From Pelagicoccus sp. SDUM812005 (lineage in GTDB: Bacteria; Verrucomicrobiota; Verrucomicrobiia; Opitutales; Opitutaceae): a DNA stretch of 64,000 bases. The notes beneath the pieces are model-generated. The model ran no database searches. It was not told the DNA's origin and saw only the letters and a program-made list of their open reading frames with translations. Location of the stretch: assembly GCF_031127875.1 (NCBI RefSeq), contig NZ_JARXIA010000006.1, forward strand, positions 1 through 64,000, written 5' to 3'. Position numbers and translations under genes: made by a program. This document shows, in pieces, positions 17,259-26,402 of the stretch. Every line of letters starts with the position of its first letter. The first letter of the stretch is position 1.

Positions 17259-17447
17259 GCTTTGGCGTCCGCGGCGCGTTGGAAGGTGAGAGGGTTTTGG
17301 CGCCGGCGGTGCGGTCGGAGAGCAGGGTTTGCGCCGGATGGGCGAGAGCTCAATTTTGGGCGATGGGCGGGGCGAATCCTGTTGGCTTTTGGTGCGGGAT
17401 ATTCTTGAGTTTGGTTTTCCTCCTCTTGTTCCAAATGTATTTTTCGC

Positions 17448-17567
17448 AATTTCGAGTCGACCGAATAGGCTTGTCATTTGCTCCGACTAGCGGACGCTAT
17501 TCGACAACACACGCGCCGTGCCTCTCGTCCGTAAGGAGGATGCACATCAAGGGCGCGTCTTTTTTTG
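17448..17567 (+). ncRNA. Candidate small RNA upstream of the AbiF-like gene
   Basis: The boundaries are approximate. The intergenic space directly before the Abi gene folds into two domains: a CGAATAG/CTATTCG stem (17462-17468 with 17497-17503) holding a TCCG/CGGA hairpin with loop ACTAG, and a terminator-like stem ACGCGCC/GGCGCGT (17511-17517 with 17552-17558) with a nested GTGC/GCAC helix, ending in CTTTTTTT. A transcript of about 110-120 nt would stop 36 bases before the abi start codon. AbiF-type HEPN proteins have been reported with adjacent non-coding RNAs acting as antitoxin, which fits the arrangement; the link here is inference. A loose -10-like TGTATT at 17436 would give the assumed 5' end. 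Confidence 0.55.
17511..17567 (+). terminator. Terminator-like hairpin between the candidate RNA and the abi gene
   Basis: A seven-base perfect stem ACGCGCC/GGCGCGT is extended by GTGC/GCAC across an asymmetric bulge, with a 20-base apical loop and a tail of C plus seven T. It could end the small RNA or attenuate abi expression. Confidence 0.65.
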
Positions 17568-17602
17568 CCCAAATCAGACGGTCTAAAGGTAACAATCGTT
17601 AG

Positions 17603-18517
17603 ATGGCCGGTTCGGTTTACAACAAGCCTTGGCTATCAATTGAGGGTCAAATCCGGAAGCTGAAATCGAACGGATTAGAGGTAAGCGATGAGAAGGCGGC
17701 ACGGTTGTTTTTGCGTCATCTCAACTACTATCGTTTCAGTGGTTATGGTTTAGCGTTCGAGACTTCGCGTCATCAATACCGAGCGGGTACCACTTTTGAG
17801 CATGTTAAGGCGGCTTACGAATTCGACCGCAGTTTACGAGATTTGGTCTATGAATCGATGGAGGTGATCGAACTCGATGTTAGAACGACGGTTGCCTACC
17901 ATTTCGGTGAGATCTACGGTCCTTTTGGACATACGGATGCGAAGAGCTTCTTCGGACGGTTCGATCATTCAGCTTGGTTGGAAGGCCTAAGATTAGAGGC
18001 GAGAAGATCTCGGGAACGATTTGTGAGTCACTTTGAGAAGACCTACCGAGAATATCCGGATTTGCCGATTTGGGTGGCGACTGAAGTGATGTCGTTCGGC
18101 GCTGTTTCCAGAATGATTTCCGGTATGCACAAGGCTGACATCAAGAAGGTTTCGTATCGATATGGGATGCAGCCTGCTACCTTCGTGTCTTGTCTTCACC
18201 ATCTGGTGTACGTGAGGAACATTTGCGCTCATCACGCTCGTTTATGGGATCGGAAGTGGTCTATCTTGCCCAATCTGCCAGCTGGCAGGAATTGGAGCCG
18301 TCCGCTTTTGCCGAAGAATGACCGCCTCTTCTCCTCCTTGCTACTCCAGATCGTTTTGCTAAATCGCTGTGCTGCTGAACGTTTGTTTGCGAAGAAATGG
18401 AAGAGACGAGTCGAAGCGCTGATACTTGGGAGTCTGCCCCGTTGTTCGAATCCGTTAGAGAAAATGGGTTTAACCACAGATTGGTATAAGCACCCGCTCT
18501 GGGAATCGAAGGAATGA
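17603..18517 (+). CDS. Abi_2/AbiF-family abortive infection protein (HEPN RNase)
   Basis: A 304-residue protein of the Abi_2 (AbiD/AbiF) family. The family block LRHLNYYRFSGYGLAFE is at residues 38-54, and the HEPN catalytic motif R-x4-H appears as RNICAH (R205-H210), followed by HARLWDR. Proteins of this group cut RNA during phage infection and halt growth; the group is also considered the source of the HEPN effector in Cas13. The gene is preceded by a structured RNA candidate and followed 36 bases later by the STAND ATPase gene in the same direction. Base composition is lower in GC than its neighbours, consistent with acquisition. The start codon has only a distant AAAGG. Confidence 0.88.
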   Translation: MAGSVYNKPWLSIEGQIRKLKSNGLEVSDEKAARLFLRHLNYYRFSGYGLAFETSRHQYRAGTTFEHVKAAYEFDRSLRDLVYESMEVIELDVRTTVAYHFGEIYGPFGHTDAKSFFGRFDHSAWLEGLRLEARRSRERFVSHFEKTYREYPDLPIWVATEVMSFGAVSRMISGMHKADIKKVSYRYGMQPATFVSCLHHLVYVRNICAHHARLWDRKWSILPNLPAGRNWSRPLLPKNDRLFSSLLLQIVLLNRCAAERLFAKKWKRRVEALILGSLPRCSNPLEKMGLTTDWYKHPLWESKE

Positions 18518-18553
18518 GCTCCTCCGACGACCTTAACGCAGTTTTCACTATCG

Positions 18554-21500
18554 ATGGCATTTCCATTTGAAATAAAATCCACTTTAATCAAGTCGGTCGA
18601 TGACGAGATGGCCCGAGAGCTAGTGGCTCGCCTATGCAAGGCAGAGCTGCGATTGCAGGGACTTGCCGAGTCCGCTGTTACCTGGGGTGGTAATCAACGT
18701 GCTGCAGATGGAGGTGTAGACGTCCGAGTTAATTGTGCCACTCCGCTTCGGAACGCTGATTTTGTGAAGTCCTCGCGAACTTTAATTCAGGTTAAGGCAG
18801 AGACATTTGGGCCAGCTAAGATTGGGCCCGAAATGGCTCCAGCTGGCTCAATACGTCCAGCTATCGAAGCTCTGCGAAATACTGGAGGATGCTATCTTAT
18901 CGTTTCTACCAGGGACGATGGCAGCGATATTTCTTTGGGCCCTCGCCAGAACGCTATTGTCCGTTGCCTGAGCAACTATGGTTTGGCGGAGAGTGTTGTG
19001 TCTGACTTTTACGACAGTCGCCGAATCGCGGATTGGGTCGAACAACATCAAGAGGTCGCTGTTTGGTTGAGATCTAAGTTAGGGCAACCGCTGGAGGGGT
19101 GGAAACCTTATGGAGCCTGGGCGTATCGAGAAGAGAATCCAGATTCAGAATACTTAATTGATGATCGTGTGAAAGTTTTCGCTCCGAATTCTGAAGAAGG
19201 AATGCCTGTTGCTGATGCGATAGCTCAATTGAGGGCGAAACTGCAGCGTTCGGTTTCGATTCGGATTGTCGGCCTTTCAGGCGTTGGGAAAACGAGATTG
19301 GTTCAAGCTTTGTTCGATGAGCGAGTTTGTCCTAATTTATTGTTCTTGGATCCCGGAAACGTGATCTATGGGGACCTTGCCGACAATCCGTATCCCTCCC
19401 CAACTGAGATGGTGGAGCGTTTAGTTGCTCGCGGTTCTGATTCTGTCGTTGTGGTAGATAACTGCGGATTCGAGACGCACGCTCGTTTGACCGAGATTGT
19501 TCGGCGAAGCGAAAGCCGTTTAAAGCTTATCAGCATCGAATATGATATTCGTGATGACATTCCTGAGGGCACGGATGCATTTCGATTGGAGGGTTCTTCG
19601 CCTGAAATCATAAGCCAGTTAGTCAGTAGGAAGTACAAGCGATTATCCCAGCGTGATCGTGAACGAATTGCAGAGTTTTCGGATGGGAATGCACGAGTCG
19701 CATTTGCTCTCGCTTCAACTGCGGAGGTTGGAGGCGAGCTATGCGAGTTGCGGGACGAGGTCTTGTTTTTGAGGCTTTTCGAACAGCAAAGAAGGCCAAG
19801 TGAAGAACTGCTTCATTCTTCGGAGGTTGCGAGCCTTTTGTATTCGTTTGACGGCGACGATTTTTCGGATGGAGGTGAATTAGCTTTGCTCGCTTGTCTG
19901 GCTGAAGTTTCGACTCTTCGCTTCTCAAAGCATATAGCTGAACTACGGCGTCGCGGCTTAGTGCAGTCTAGAGCTCAATGGAGAGCTGTATTGCCGCATG
20001 CTATAGCAAATCGTCTCGCTGCTCGCTGTCTCGACTCACTTCCGGTCGGGCTGATTGTGGAAAAGCTAATTCTGGGATCAGGAGATAGGGTCGCACGATC
20101 GTTTACGCGGCGCCTTGGTTATCTGCATGACTGTAGGCGAGCCGTAGAAATTGCGACAATGCTTCTTGAGGGCGGTGGGGTCCTCGGTGAGCCTTTCGAT
20201 TTATCTGGGTTTCAGATGCAAATGTTTGAGAACTTGGCCCCGGTTGCTCCTAAGGCTGCTCTTGATGCGATAGTACGGTCGCTTTTGGTAAATGCATTGG
20301 AAGGTATAAGAAATCAAAACGGAAATAGGTTGGTTCGTGTAACGCGAGAGATCGCTTACGATGCCGAATTCTTTGATGATGCGGTAAGGGTATTGATTAA
20401 GTTTGCCCTAGGCGTTTCGAGGGACCGTTTCGGAGCTGGGGCTCGTGATGCTCTAAAGACCTTCTGCCAAGCTCACCTTTCAGGAACGCATGCCACTCCC
20501 TCCCAGCGACACCAATTTGCCTCTGAACTTTCGAATAGCACTTCCGAATATGAACGCGAACTTGGCTTGGGGCTGATCACCGCAGGTTTGAAAACAACGC
20601 AATTTTCCTCAAGCTACGACTCGGACTTTGGGGCGAAACGTAGGGATCACGGCTGGCGGCCGAAGTCGGGTGACGACCTCCGGGATTGGTATTTTCCATG
20701 GATTGAAATGGCGGTCCAGTTTGGTGAGGCGGATGCTAGTGGAGGAAAGAAGTTTCGCGCTGTTCTCGGTGCGTCGATGCGAGGGCTTTGCCGAGTCGGA
20801 GTCTTGCGGGACGCTCTATCAGAGGCTGCTGAGAGGTTGAAAGCCATTGATGGCTGGGGAGAAGGTTGGGCAGGTGTTCGCGAAGCACTGGCCTGGGACG
20901 TTAAGGATGCAGACGAGGCAACATTGTCGTGGCTCCGTTCAATGGAATCAAAGTTGGCTCCTTCAAATTTGATAGAAGAGATTCGAGCCAAAGTTATTTC
21001 GCCGAAAGCTCCTTTGTATGATCTTGAATCGCAGTCTGTAGCGGGATCAGGAAGCAAAAGACCATCGGGGCCTGATATGTATAGGATCGCGGAGGAGCGG
21101 CGAATTGCTCTTGGAGAGAAAGCAGCTGTTCAGCCGCTGCTTTTAAAGCGCCTGATTCCGGAACTCTGCTCTAGTGAGGTCAAAGAAGGAGTCTTTGATT
21201 TTGGATTTGGTGCAGGCTCGATACATCCGGATAAGCGAGGTTTCCTCGATGAAGTTCGATCGCAGTTGTGTGTCGTTGCTGAAAATTCCTTGAACATCAG
21301 GTTCGTGCTCGGATTTGTGTCAGGTTGGAGTCGTTCGGATCCTGAGTCGCTAGAGGCTTTCCTCGACTCCGCTATCGGGAATTCGTTTTGGATTACTTGG
21401 TTTGTTTCTCTCCAAACCCAGAGTGGGATTTCTGGACCCGGCTACGAACGGCTCTGTGCAGCACTCGACTCGGCCGCTTGTCCAACAGGACAATTTTCGT

Positions 21501-22408
21501 GTCTGCGATATGGGCGTTCGACGGAAGCGCTGGAGATCGGCCAGATCGCTACTCTTATCGGAAAGCTTAGTCAGCGTCCTGACTCTGGATTGGTCGTTGC
21601 ATTGGACGTTTTGACGATGGTGGTTAGCGGGTCCGACGGAAAGGATGAATCTTACTGTCGCGAACTCGGTAGGTTCGTCGGGGATTTCTTGGCTCACTTT
21701 GAGTGGGAAAATGAGGGATTGCAGAAAATGGGAGGACCACCCCTGAATTTTGAGTTCGAGCAGATCACAAAGCTGTGGATCAAGTACGAAGAATCCGCAT
21801 CTAGCGTAGCGCTTATCATAAAACGGATATTAGAAACCGACGAGCGGTACTCGATGGGTTTTGAGGACTGCCGAAGAGAGGTGCTCGCTCCAATTTTCGA
21901 AAAATTCCCTGTCCTTGCATTGGATCTCGTTTTCGGAGAAACGGGCGAGAAAGAATACAATCGCGCTCGGTTGCTAATGAAGGATCGCTACTCGGACCGA
22001 AAGGCAGGAGTGATCGACAAGGTACCAACCGATATTCTGATGGAGTGGTGCTCCATTGCTCCGGAGTCTCGCTATCAATTCATAGCGAATATATGTTCGT
22101 TTTTTAAGAAAGTAGATGGGAATAGCGGCTTGAAACTAACCGACATCGGCTTCGCCTTATGGAAGTCTGCACCAGACAAGAAAGCAGTTCTGGCGGGTTT
22201 TGTGGGCCAACTATACCCGTTATCGTGGATGGGATCTTTGGCGAATACGTTGGAACGCAGGCTCCGCCTATTTGATGAGCTGGAAGCGGTTGGCCGTACC
22301 TCCGAGTTGGCGTTGGCGAAGGCCAAGGCTAAGGTTCAAACATGGGTAGATGATCAGCGGGCAAAAGAGCAAGAAGAGGAGCGTCTTCGGAACCTGAGTT
22401 TTGAGTGA
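18554..22408 (+). CDS. STAND NTPase with N-terminal nuclease-like domain (Avs-like defence protein)
   Basis: A 1284-residue cytoplasmic protein. Residues 1-170 look like a PD-(D/E)xK nuclease: WGGNQRAADGGVDVRV with Asp 52/56, then LIQVKAE with the Q-x-K pair at 79-81. A P-loop GLSGVGKT lies at 240-247 and a Walker B strand VVVVDN at 298-303, followed by a winged-helix-like segment to about 500. The last 750 residues are helical-repeat-like with no motif I know, as expected for a sensor region. The layout nuclease-ATPase-long helical sensor is that of Avs (AVAST) STAND proteins, which oligomerise and cut DNA on meeting phage proteins. Assignment to Avs is inference from architecture; other STAND families remain possible. 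GC content is low, as in the abi gene. Confidence 0.75.
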   Translation: MAFPFEIKSTLIKSVDDEMARELVARLCKAELRLQGLAESAVTWGGNQRAADGGVDVRVNCATPLRNADFVKSSRTLIQVKAETFGPAKIGPEMAPAGSIRPAIEALRNTGGCYLIVSTRDDGSDISLGPRQNAIVRCLSNYGLAESVVSDFYDSRRIADWVEQHQEVAVWLRSKLGQPLEGWKPYGAWAYREENPDSEYLIDDRVKVFAPNSEEGMPVADAIAQLRAKLQRSVSIRIVGLSGVGKTRLVQALFDERVCPNLLFLDPGNVIYGDLADNPYPSPTEMVERLVARGSDSVVVVDNCGFETHARLTEIVRRSESRLKLISIEYDIRDDIPEGTDAFRLEGSSPEIISQLVSRKYKRLSQRDRERIAEFSDGNARVAFALASTAEVGGELCELRDEVLFLRLFEQQRRPSEELLHSSEVASLLYSFDGDDFSDGGELALLACLAEVSTLRFSKHIAELRRRGLVQSRAQWRAVLPHAIANRLAARCLDSLPVGLIVEKLILGSGDRVARSFTRRLGYLHDCRRAVEIATMLLEGGGVLGEPFDLSGFQMQMFENLAPVAPKAALDAIVRSLLVNALEGIRNQNGNRLVRVTREIAYDAEFFDDAVRVLIKFALGVSRDRFGAGARDALKTFCQAHLSGTHATPSQRHQFASELSNSTSEYERELGLGLITAGLKTTQFSSSYDSDFGAKRRDHGWRPKSGDDLRDWYFPWIEMAVQFGEADASGGKKFRAVLGASMRGLCRVGVLRDALSEAAERLKAIDGWGEGWAGVREALAWDVKDADEATLSWLRSMESKLAPSNLIEEIRAKVISPKAPLYDLESQSVAGSGSKRPSGPDMYRIAEERRIALGEKAAVQPLLLKRLIPELCSSEVKEGVFDFGFGAGSIHPDKRGFLDEVRSQLCVVAENSLNIRFVLGFVSGWSRSDPESLEAFLDSAIGNSFWITWFVSLQTQSGISGPGYERLCAALDSAACPTGQFSCLRYGRSTEALEIGQIATLIGKLSQRPDSGLVVALDVLTMVVSGSDGKDESYCRELGRFVGDFLAHFEWENEGLQKMGGPPLNFEFEQITKLWIKYEESASSVALIIKRILETDERYSMGFEDCRREVLAPIFEKFPVLALDLVFGETGEKEYNRARLLMKDRYSDRKAGVIDKVPTDILMEWCSIAPESRYQFIANICSFFKKVDGNSGLKLTDIGFALWKSAPDKKAVLAGFVGQLYPLSWMGSLANTLERRLRLFDELEAVGRTSELALAKAKAKVQTWVDDQRAKEQEEERLRNLSFE

Positions 22409-22435
22409 CGGCTTAGCGATTGAAGCCCGGCGGGC

Positions 22436-22783
22436 TTAGGCTTTTTTGACGAACTCGGATTTGAGCTTCATGGCGCCGAAGCCGGGGATCTTGCAGTCGA
22501 TGTTGTGGTCGCCGTCGCAGAGGCGGATGTTTTTGACCTTGGTGCCGGCCTTGAGGTCGCCTTGGGCACCTTTGACTTTGAGGTCTTTGATGAGGGTGAT
22601 GGTATCGCCGTCGGCGAGGGGGTTGCCGTTGGAGTCGAGCACGCGGTCTTCGGCTTCGCCGGCCGCGGCTTCGGGCGTCTGGGAGGGGACCCATTCGTGT
22701 CCGCAGTCGGGACAGGCGAGGGTGGGGCCGTTTTCGTAGGCGTATTCGGAGTCGCACTGCGGGCAGTTCGGGATTTGGTCCAT
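22436..22783 (-). CDS. phnA: PhnA/YjdM-family zinc ribbon protein
   Basis: A 115-residue protein with an N-terminal four-cysteine zinc ribbon (CPQC at 8-11, CPDC at about 24-27) and the C-terminal PhnA domain ([23 protein letters not shown], then [31 protein letters not shown]). Despite the historical name alkylphosphonate utilisation protein, the family has no proven role in phosphonate breakdown, and no phn genes lie nearby. Length and sequence are typical. The gene is convergent with the STAND gene, only 27 bases apart, and marks the right edge of the defence islet. Confidence 0.92.
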   Translation of the reverse strand: MDQIPNCPQCDSEYAYENGPTLACPDCGHEWVPSQTPEAAAGEAEDRVLDSNGNPLADGDTITLIKDLKVKGAQGDLKAGTKVKNIRLCDGDHNIDCKIPGFGAMKLKSEFVKKA

Positions 22784-22869
22784 GGGGCCTGAATAGCGGG
22801 TGGCTGCGGCGAGACAAGGGGATTGATGCGGATTGACCTTGTGGGGGGCTTGCTCGCTTATGTTTGGCG

Positions 22870-23235
22870 ATGAGCGAAGCGGCGAAGAAAGACCCGATGC
22901 ATGGGAAGACCTTGAAGGCGATGTTGACCGAGCTGGTCGAGAAGTATGGCTGGGAGGACTTGGCGGCGCGGATCTCGATCAACTGCTTCGCCAACGATCC
23001 GAGCTTGAGCTCCAGCCTGAAGTTTTTGCGCAAGACCCCGTGGGCTCGCAACAAGGTGGAAATCGCCTACATGGAGTCGATCGGGGTGGAGCCGCCGGTG
23101 AGGAAGAAGCCGGCGGCGAAGGAGCGGCCGGCTCCGCGCCCGGAGCCTTTGCTGCCGTCGCGGCGCCCTTTCAAGCGACGGGAGCCGTCTGCGGGCAAGG
23201 TCAATCCTTGGACGGGCAAGCCGCTGGAGGAGTGA
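22870..23235 (+). CDS. VF530 (DUF2132) family DNA-binding protein
   Basis: A 121-residue protein. Residues about 6-70 carry the VF530 fold almost to consensus: [29 protein letters not shown], then [25 protein letters not shown]. The family is a small helical protein with double-stranded-DNA-binding character. The 50 residues after the domain are rich in Pro, Lys and Arg and probably disordered, an extension found in several homologs. The ATG at 22870 is used; a TTG two codons earlier is less likely. The downstream helicase gene follows after 85 bases in the same direction. Confidence 0.88.
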   Translation: MSEAAKKDPMHGKTLKAMLTELVEKYGWEDLAARISINCFANDPSLSSSLKFLRKTPWARNKVEIAYMESIGVEPPVRKKPAAKERPAPRPEPLLPSRRPFKRREPSAGKVNPWTGKPLEE

Positions 23236-23320
23236 GCGTCCCGCCTCCGGGCGGCAGGGCGCTGGATTGGGATTTTTGGAGGATTGCCTTGGGGGCGCTT
23301 TGGGCGCAGGTGTGGGGGCT

Positions 23321-24628
23321 ATGTCATTTGCTTCGCTTGATCTCTCAGACTTTTTGCTCCGTTCCTTGGAGGACCTCGGCTACGCCGAGCCGACTCCGAT
23401 CCAGGCGGCTTCGATCCCGGTAATCTTGTCGGGCAAGGATCTGCGGGCCGCGGCGCAAACGGGGTCGGGCAAGACGGCGGCATTCGCCCTGCCGATCGCC
23501 CAGAAGGTGGCGACGGCGGAAAGCCAGGCCCGGAAGCCGCGTCACTTGATTTTGGTGCCGACGCGGGAGTTGGCGGTGCAGGTCGGCGCCGCTTTGGAGC
23601 GTTACGCCCAGGGCGCTCCGGCGCCGGTGCGGGTCTTGGTGGCCTTTGGCGGCGTGGGCTACGAGGCTCAGATGAAGGCGGCTTACGCGGGAGTGGACGT
23701 GGTGGTGGCGACGCCGGGGCGCTTGATCGATTTGGTGGAGCGTCGCTCGGTGGAGCTGGACGAGGTGGAGCTGCTGGTGCTGGACGAGGCGGATCGTTTG
23801 TTGGCCTTGGGCTTTGCGGACGAGCTGAACGCGATCATCGAGATGTTGCCGGAGAAGCGGCAGAACCTGCTTTTTTCCGCGACCTTTCCGCAGCATGTGG
23901 TTTCGCTGGCGGATTCCCTGCTTGAGGATCCTGAGCGGATCGAGCTGGAGGCGGCGGCCCAGCCGGTGGCGAGCATTGCCCAGCGGGCGATCGAGGTGGA
24001 CGGCAACATGCGTACGGGCTTGCTGCGGCATTTGCTCGAAGTGGAGGGCTGGGAACGGGTGCTGGTTTTCGTGGGCTCGAAGCGTCGGGCGGAGAACGTG
24101 ACGGTGAAGCTGACGAAGAACGGGATCAAGGCCTTGGCCTTGCATGGCGACATGTCGCAGGACAAGCGCCAGCGTTCCTTGGAGCGGTTCAAGCAGCAGA
24201 AGGCGCGGGTGCTGATGGCTACGGACGTGGCGGCGCGCGGGATCGACATCGCGGGCTTGCCGTGCGTGATCAATTACGACTTGCCGCGGGCGGCGGCGGA
24301 CTACGTGCACCGCATCGGCCGTACGGGCCGGGCGGGTGGCGAGGGTGTCGCGGTGAGTTTCATCACGGACGACATGGACGCCCATTTTCGCCAGATCGAG
24401 AAGAAGAACAAGATCGAGCCGATCGCTCGCGAGCGGATCGCAGGCTTCGAGCCGGAGGCTTGGAATCCGGAGGACCCGAACAAGGGCAAGGCTCCGGTGA
24501 AGGGCAAGCGTCCGAGCAAGAAGGACAAGTTGCGCAAGCTGGCGGCTGGAAAGGGTCGCGGGTCGGGCGGCGTTAAGGATGTATCCAGTCCCTGGGCACG
24601 AGCCTTGCGGAAAACGAAGGGGGACTAG
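23321..24628 (+). CDS. rhlE: DEAD-box ATP-dependent RNA helicase (RhlE-like)
   Basis: A 435-residue helicase that unwinds RNA duplexes. All core motifs are present: Q motif PTPIQ, motif I AQTGSGKTA, PTRELA, TPGRLIDL, motif II DEAD (LVLDEADRLL), SAT (LLFSATFP), ARGIDI and the HRIGRTGRAG motif VI. A basic Lys/Arg/Gly tail of about 50 residues (KGKRPSKKDKLRKLAAGKGRG) follows and probably binds RNA. The start at 23321 gives the usual FASLDLSDFLLRSL opening. RhlE is the nearest subgroup by motif and tail, but DEAD-box subfamilies are hard to separate by eye. Confidence 0.93.
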   Translation: MSFASLDLSDFLLRSLEDLGYAEPTPIQAASIPVILSGKDLRAAAQTGSGKTAAFALPIAQKVATAESQARKPRHLILVPTRELAVQVGAALERYAQGAPAPVRVLVAFGGVGYEAQMKAAYAGVDVVVATPGRLIDLVERRSVELDEVELLVLDEADRLLALGFADELNAIIEMLPEKRQNLLFSATFPQHVVSLADSLLEDPERIELEAAAQPVASIAQRAIEVDGNMRTGLLRHLLEVEGWERVLVFVGSKRRAENVTVKLTKNGIKALALHGDMSQDKRQRSLERFKQQKARVLMATDVAARGIDIAGLPCVINYDLPRAAADYVHRIGRTGRAGGEGVAVSFITDDMDAHFRQIEKKNKIEPIARERIAGFEPEAWNPEDPNKGKAPVKGKRPSKKDKLRKLAAGKGRGSGGVKDVSSPWARALRKTKGD

Positions 24629-24662
24629 GCTCGGGTTAGGAGCGGCGCTCTGGCATGGCGGG

Positions 24663-24686
24663 CGCTGGCTAAAGCTCGGCGCTGCG
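24663..24686. repeat. REP-like sequence at the 3' end of the hybrid kinase gene
   Basis: A 24-base stretch that differs at only two positions from the right arm of the inverted repeat at 44739-44813. It overlaps the last six codons of the kinase gene and its stop, so the repeat encodes the C-terminal RSAEL. A shorter related piece is at 51294-51311. Confidence 0.6.
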
Positions 24687-26402
24687 CGTGCAGGCCAGTT
24701 CGATGGCGTGGCGGAGTTGCTCGAGCTTGAAGGGTTTGGTGAGGTAGTGGTCCATGCCGGCGGAGATGGCTCGCTCGCGGTCGTACTGGATGTTGTGGGC
24801 GGTGAGGCCGATGATGGGGACGTCGCGGTTGATGGAGCCGCACATGCCGCTGCGGATCATGCGGGTGAGGGAGAGTCCGTCGATCTGGGGCATCTGCAGG
24901 TCGAGCAGGACGAAGTCGTAGGGGTTCTCTTCGATGAGGATGCGGGCTTCTTCGCCGTCTTGAGCTTCGGTGGGGGCGGGGTAGCCGAGCTGGCGAAGGT
25001 AGCGCTCGAGCAGCATGCGGTTGTTGTCGTTGTCCTCTGCGATGAGCATCTTGGTTTTGTCGGAAGCTTTGTTGACTTGGGCTCGGGTGCCGATGGGGGA
25101 GCTTTGCACGTGGGGCGCTTTGCTGGCGTACTCGAATTGGAAGTCGACCTTGAAGGTGGTGCCGATGAGCGATTCGGATTCGAATTGGATCTGTCCTTGC
25201 ATTCCGGATACGAGCCTTTTGACGATGGCGAGGCCCATGCCGATGCCGCCGTGGGCGCGGGTGAGGGAGGAGTCGATTTGCTTGAAGGGCTCGAAGACGC
25301 TGCTTTGGTGGACGGGGGCGATGCCGCAACCGGTGTCCTCGATGGTGTACTGGATGGCGAGGCTGCCGTTGGGCTTGGGTTGGGATTGGGCGACGACGCG
25401 GACGTTTCCGCTGTCGGTGAACTTGATCGCGTTTTGTACGAGGTTGGAGAGGATCTGGCGGAGTCCGGTGGGGTCGGCTAGGACGGAGCCTTCGAAGTCG
25501 CCGAGATGGCGGAAGGTGATGTGCAGGTTTTTGCTACGGGCGATCTGGGTGAAGGATTCGACGGTTTCGCGGGCGATTTCGACGGGGTCGCAGGGCAGGT
25601 AGCGTCGGCGCAGGTCGCGGTCGGCGAGGTTGGCGTAGTCCATCATGCTGCTGAGCATGTTGAGCAGGTGGTCTCCGCTTTGCTCGATGGTGTGGGCGAG
25701 GTTTTTCTGCTCTTCGGAGGTTTCGTTGAGGCAGAGGAGCTGGGCGAAGCCGAGGATGGCGTTGAGGGGGGTGCGGACTTCGTGTCCGAGCATGCCGAGG
25801 AATTCGCGCTTGATGTCGTCGGACCGATTGGCGGCTTCGATGGCTCGCTGGGCTTTTTGATCGGCTTTCTTGCTGTAGTATTGTCCGGCTACGATTTCGG
25901 CGTAGAGGCAGATCAGCGGGCCGGTCTTGGAGTTGATGGCGGGGCTTTCGAGCAGGTCGTCGACGGAGAGGTAGCCTGTGATGTCGCCGCCCTCGTACAG
26001 GGGAGCGGTGAAGTGGACGCCATGGGCGATGATGCCGCCTTCGGAATCTCGCAGCGGGCTATCGGTTTTGAGGAAGTAGTGGGGGGCCTGGGCCCAGGCT
26101 TCTCGCTGGGGGGCGATGGATCCGTGGTCGAAAACGGTGTTTTGCCGCTCGTCGACGACGTTGCCCTCTTTGTCGACGCCGAAGCTTCCCTTGAGGGCGT
26201 GGAAGCCGCCGTCGAAGAACCAGAAGCTGATGCGACTGAATAGAAGCGTCTTGCGGCCTTCCTCGACGGCGCTGCGCAGGAGCTCGTCGGGATCCTCGAT
26301 CGCGTTGAGCCGTTTCGCGATTTGGCGAAGCTTGGGGATCTCTCGCTCGAGGAAATCGATGGGGGCAGGCTGGAGCTTCGGGGCGGGATCTGGGGGTGGC
26401 AT
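24669..26402 (-). CDS. Hybrid sensor histidine kinase/response regulator
   Basis: A 577-residue cytoplasmic signalling protein without membrane helices. Residues about 20-180 form a GAF-like sensor domain (SRISFWFFDGGFHALKGSFG, then TAPLYEGGDITGYLSVDDL). A HisKA domain follows with phospho-acceptor His 207 in GHEVRTPLNAILGF, then the ATPase domain (LVQNAIKFTD, EDTGCGIA, GIGMGLAIVKRLV) and a C-terminal receiver domain with acidic pocket AEDNDNN and acceptor Asp in VLLDLQMPQIDG. The signal is unknown. No partner regulator is adjacent. The last codons are supplied by a REP-like repeat, giving the C-terminus RSAEL, identical to that of the AraC regulator at 44796. Confidence 0.9.
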   Translation of the reverse strand: MPPPDPAPKLQPAPIDFLEREIPKLRQIAKRLNAIEDPDELLRSAVEEGRKTLLFSRISFWFFDGGFHALKGSFGVDKEGNVVDERQNTVFDHGSIAPQREAWAQAPHYFLKTDSPLRDSEGGIIAHGVHFTAPLYEGGDITGYLSVDDLLESPAINSKTGPLICLYAEIVAGQYYSKKADQKAQRAIEAANRSDDIKREFLGMLGHEVRTPLNAILGFAQLLCLNETSEEQKNLAHTIEQSGDHLLNMLSSMMDYANLADRDLRRRYLPCDPVEIARETVESFTQIARSKNLHITFRHLGDFEGSVLADPTGLRQILSNLVQNAIKFTDSGNVRVVAQSQPKPNGSLAIQYTIEDTGCGIAPVHQSSVFEPFKQIDSSLTRAHGGIGMGLAIVKRLVSGMQGQIQFESESLIGTTFKVDFQFEYASKAPHVQSSPIGTRAQVNKASDKTKMLIAEDNDNNRMLLERYLRQLGYPAPTEAQDGEEARILIEENPYDFVLLDLQMPQIDGLSLTRMIRSGMCGSINRDVPIIGLTAHNIQYDRERAISAGMDHYLTKPFKLEQLRHAIELACTRSAEL

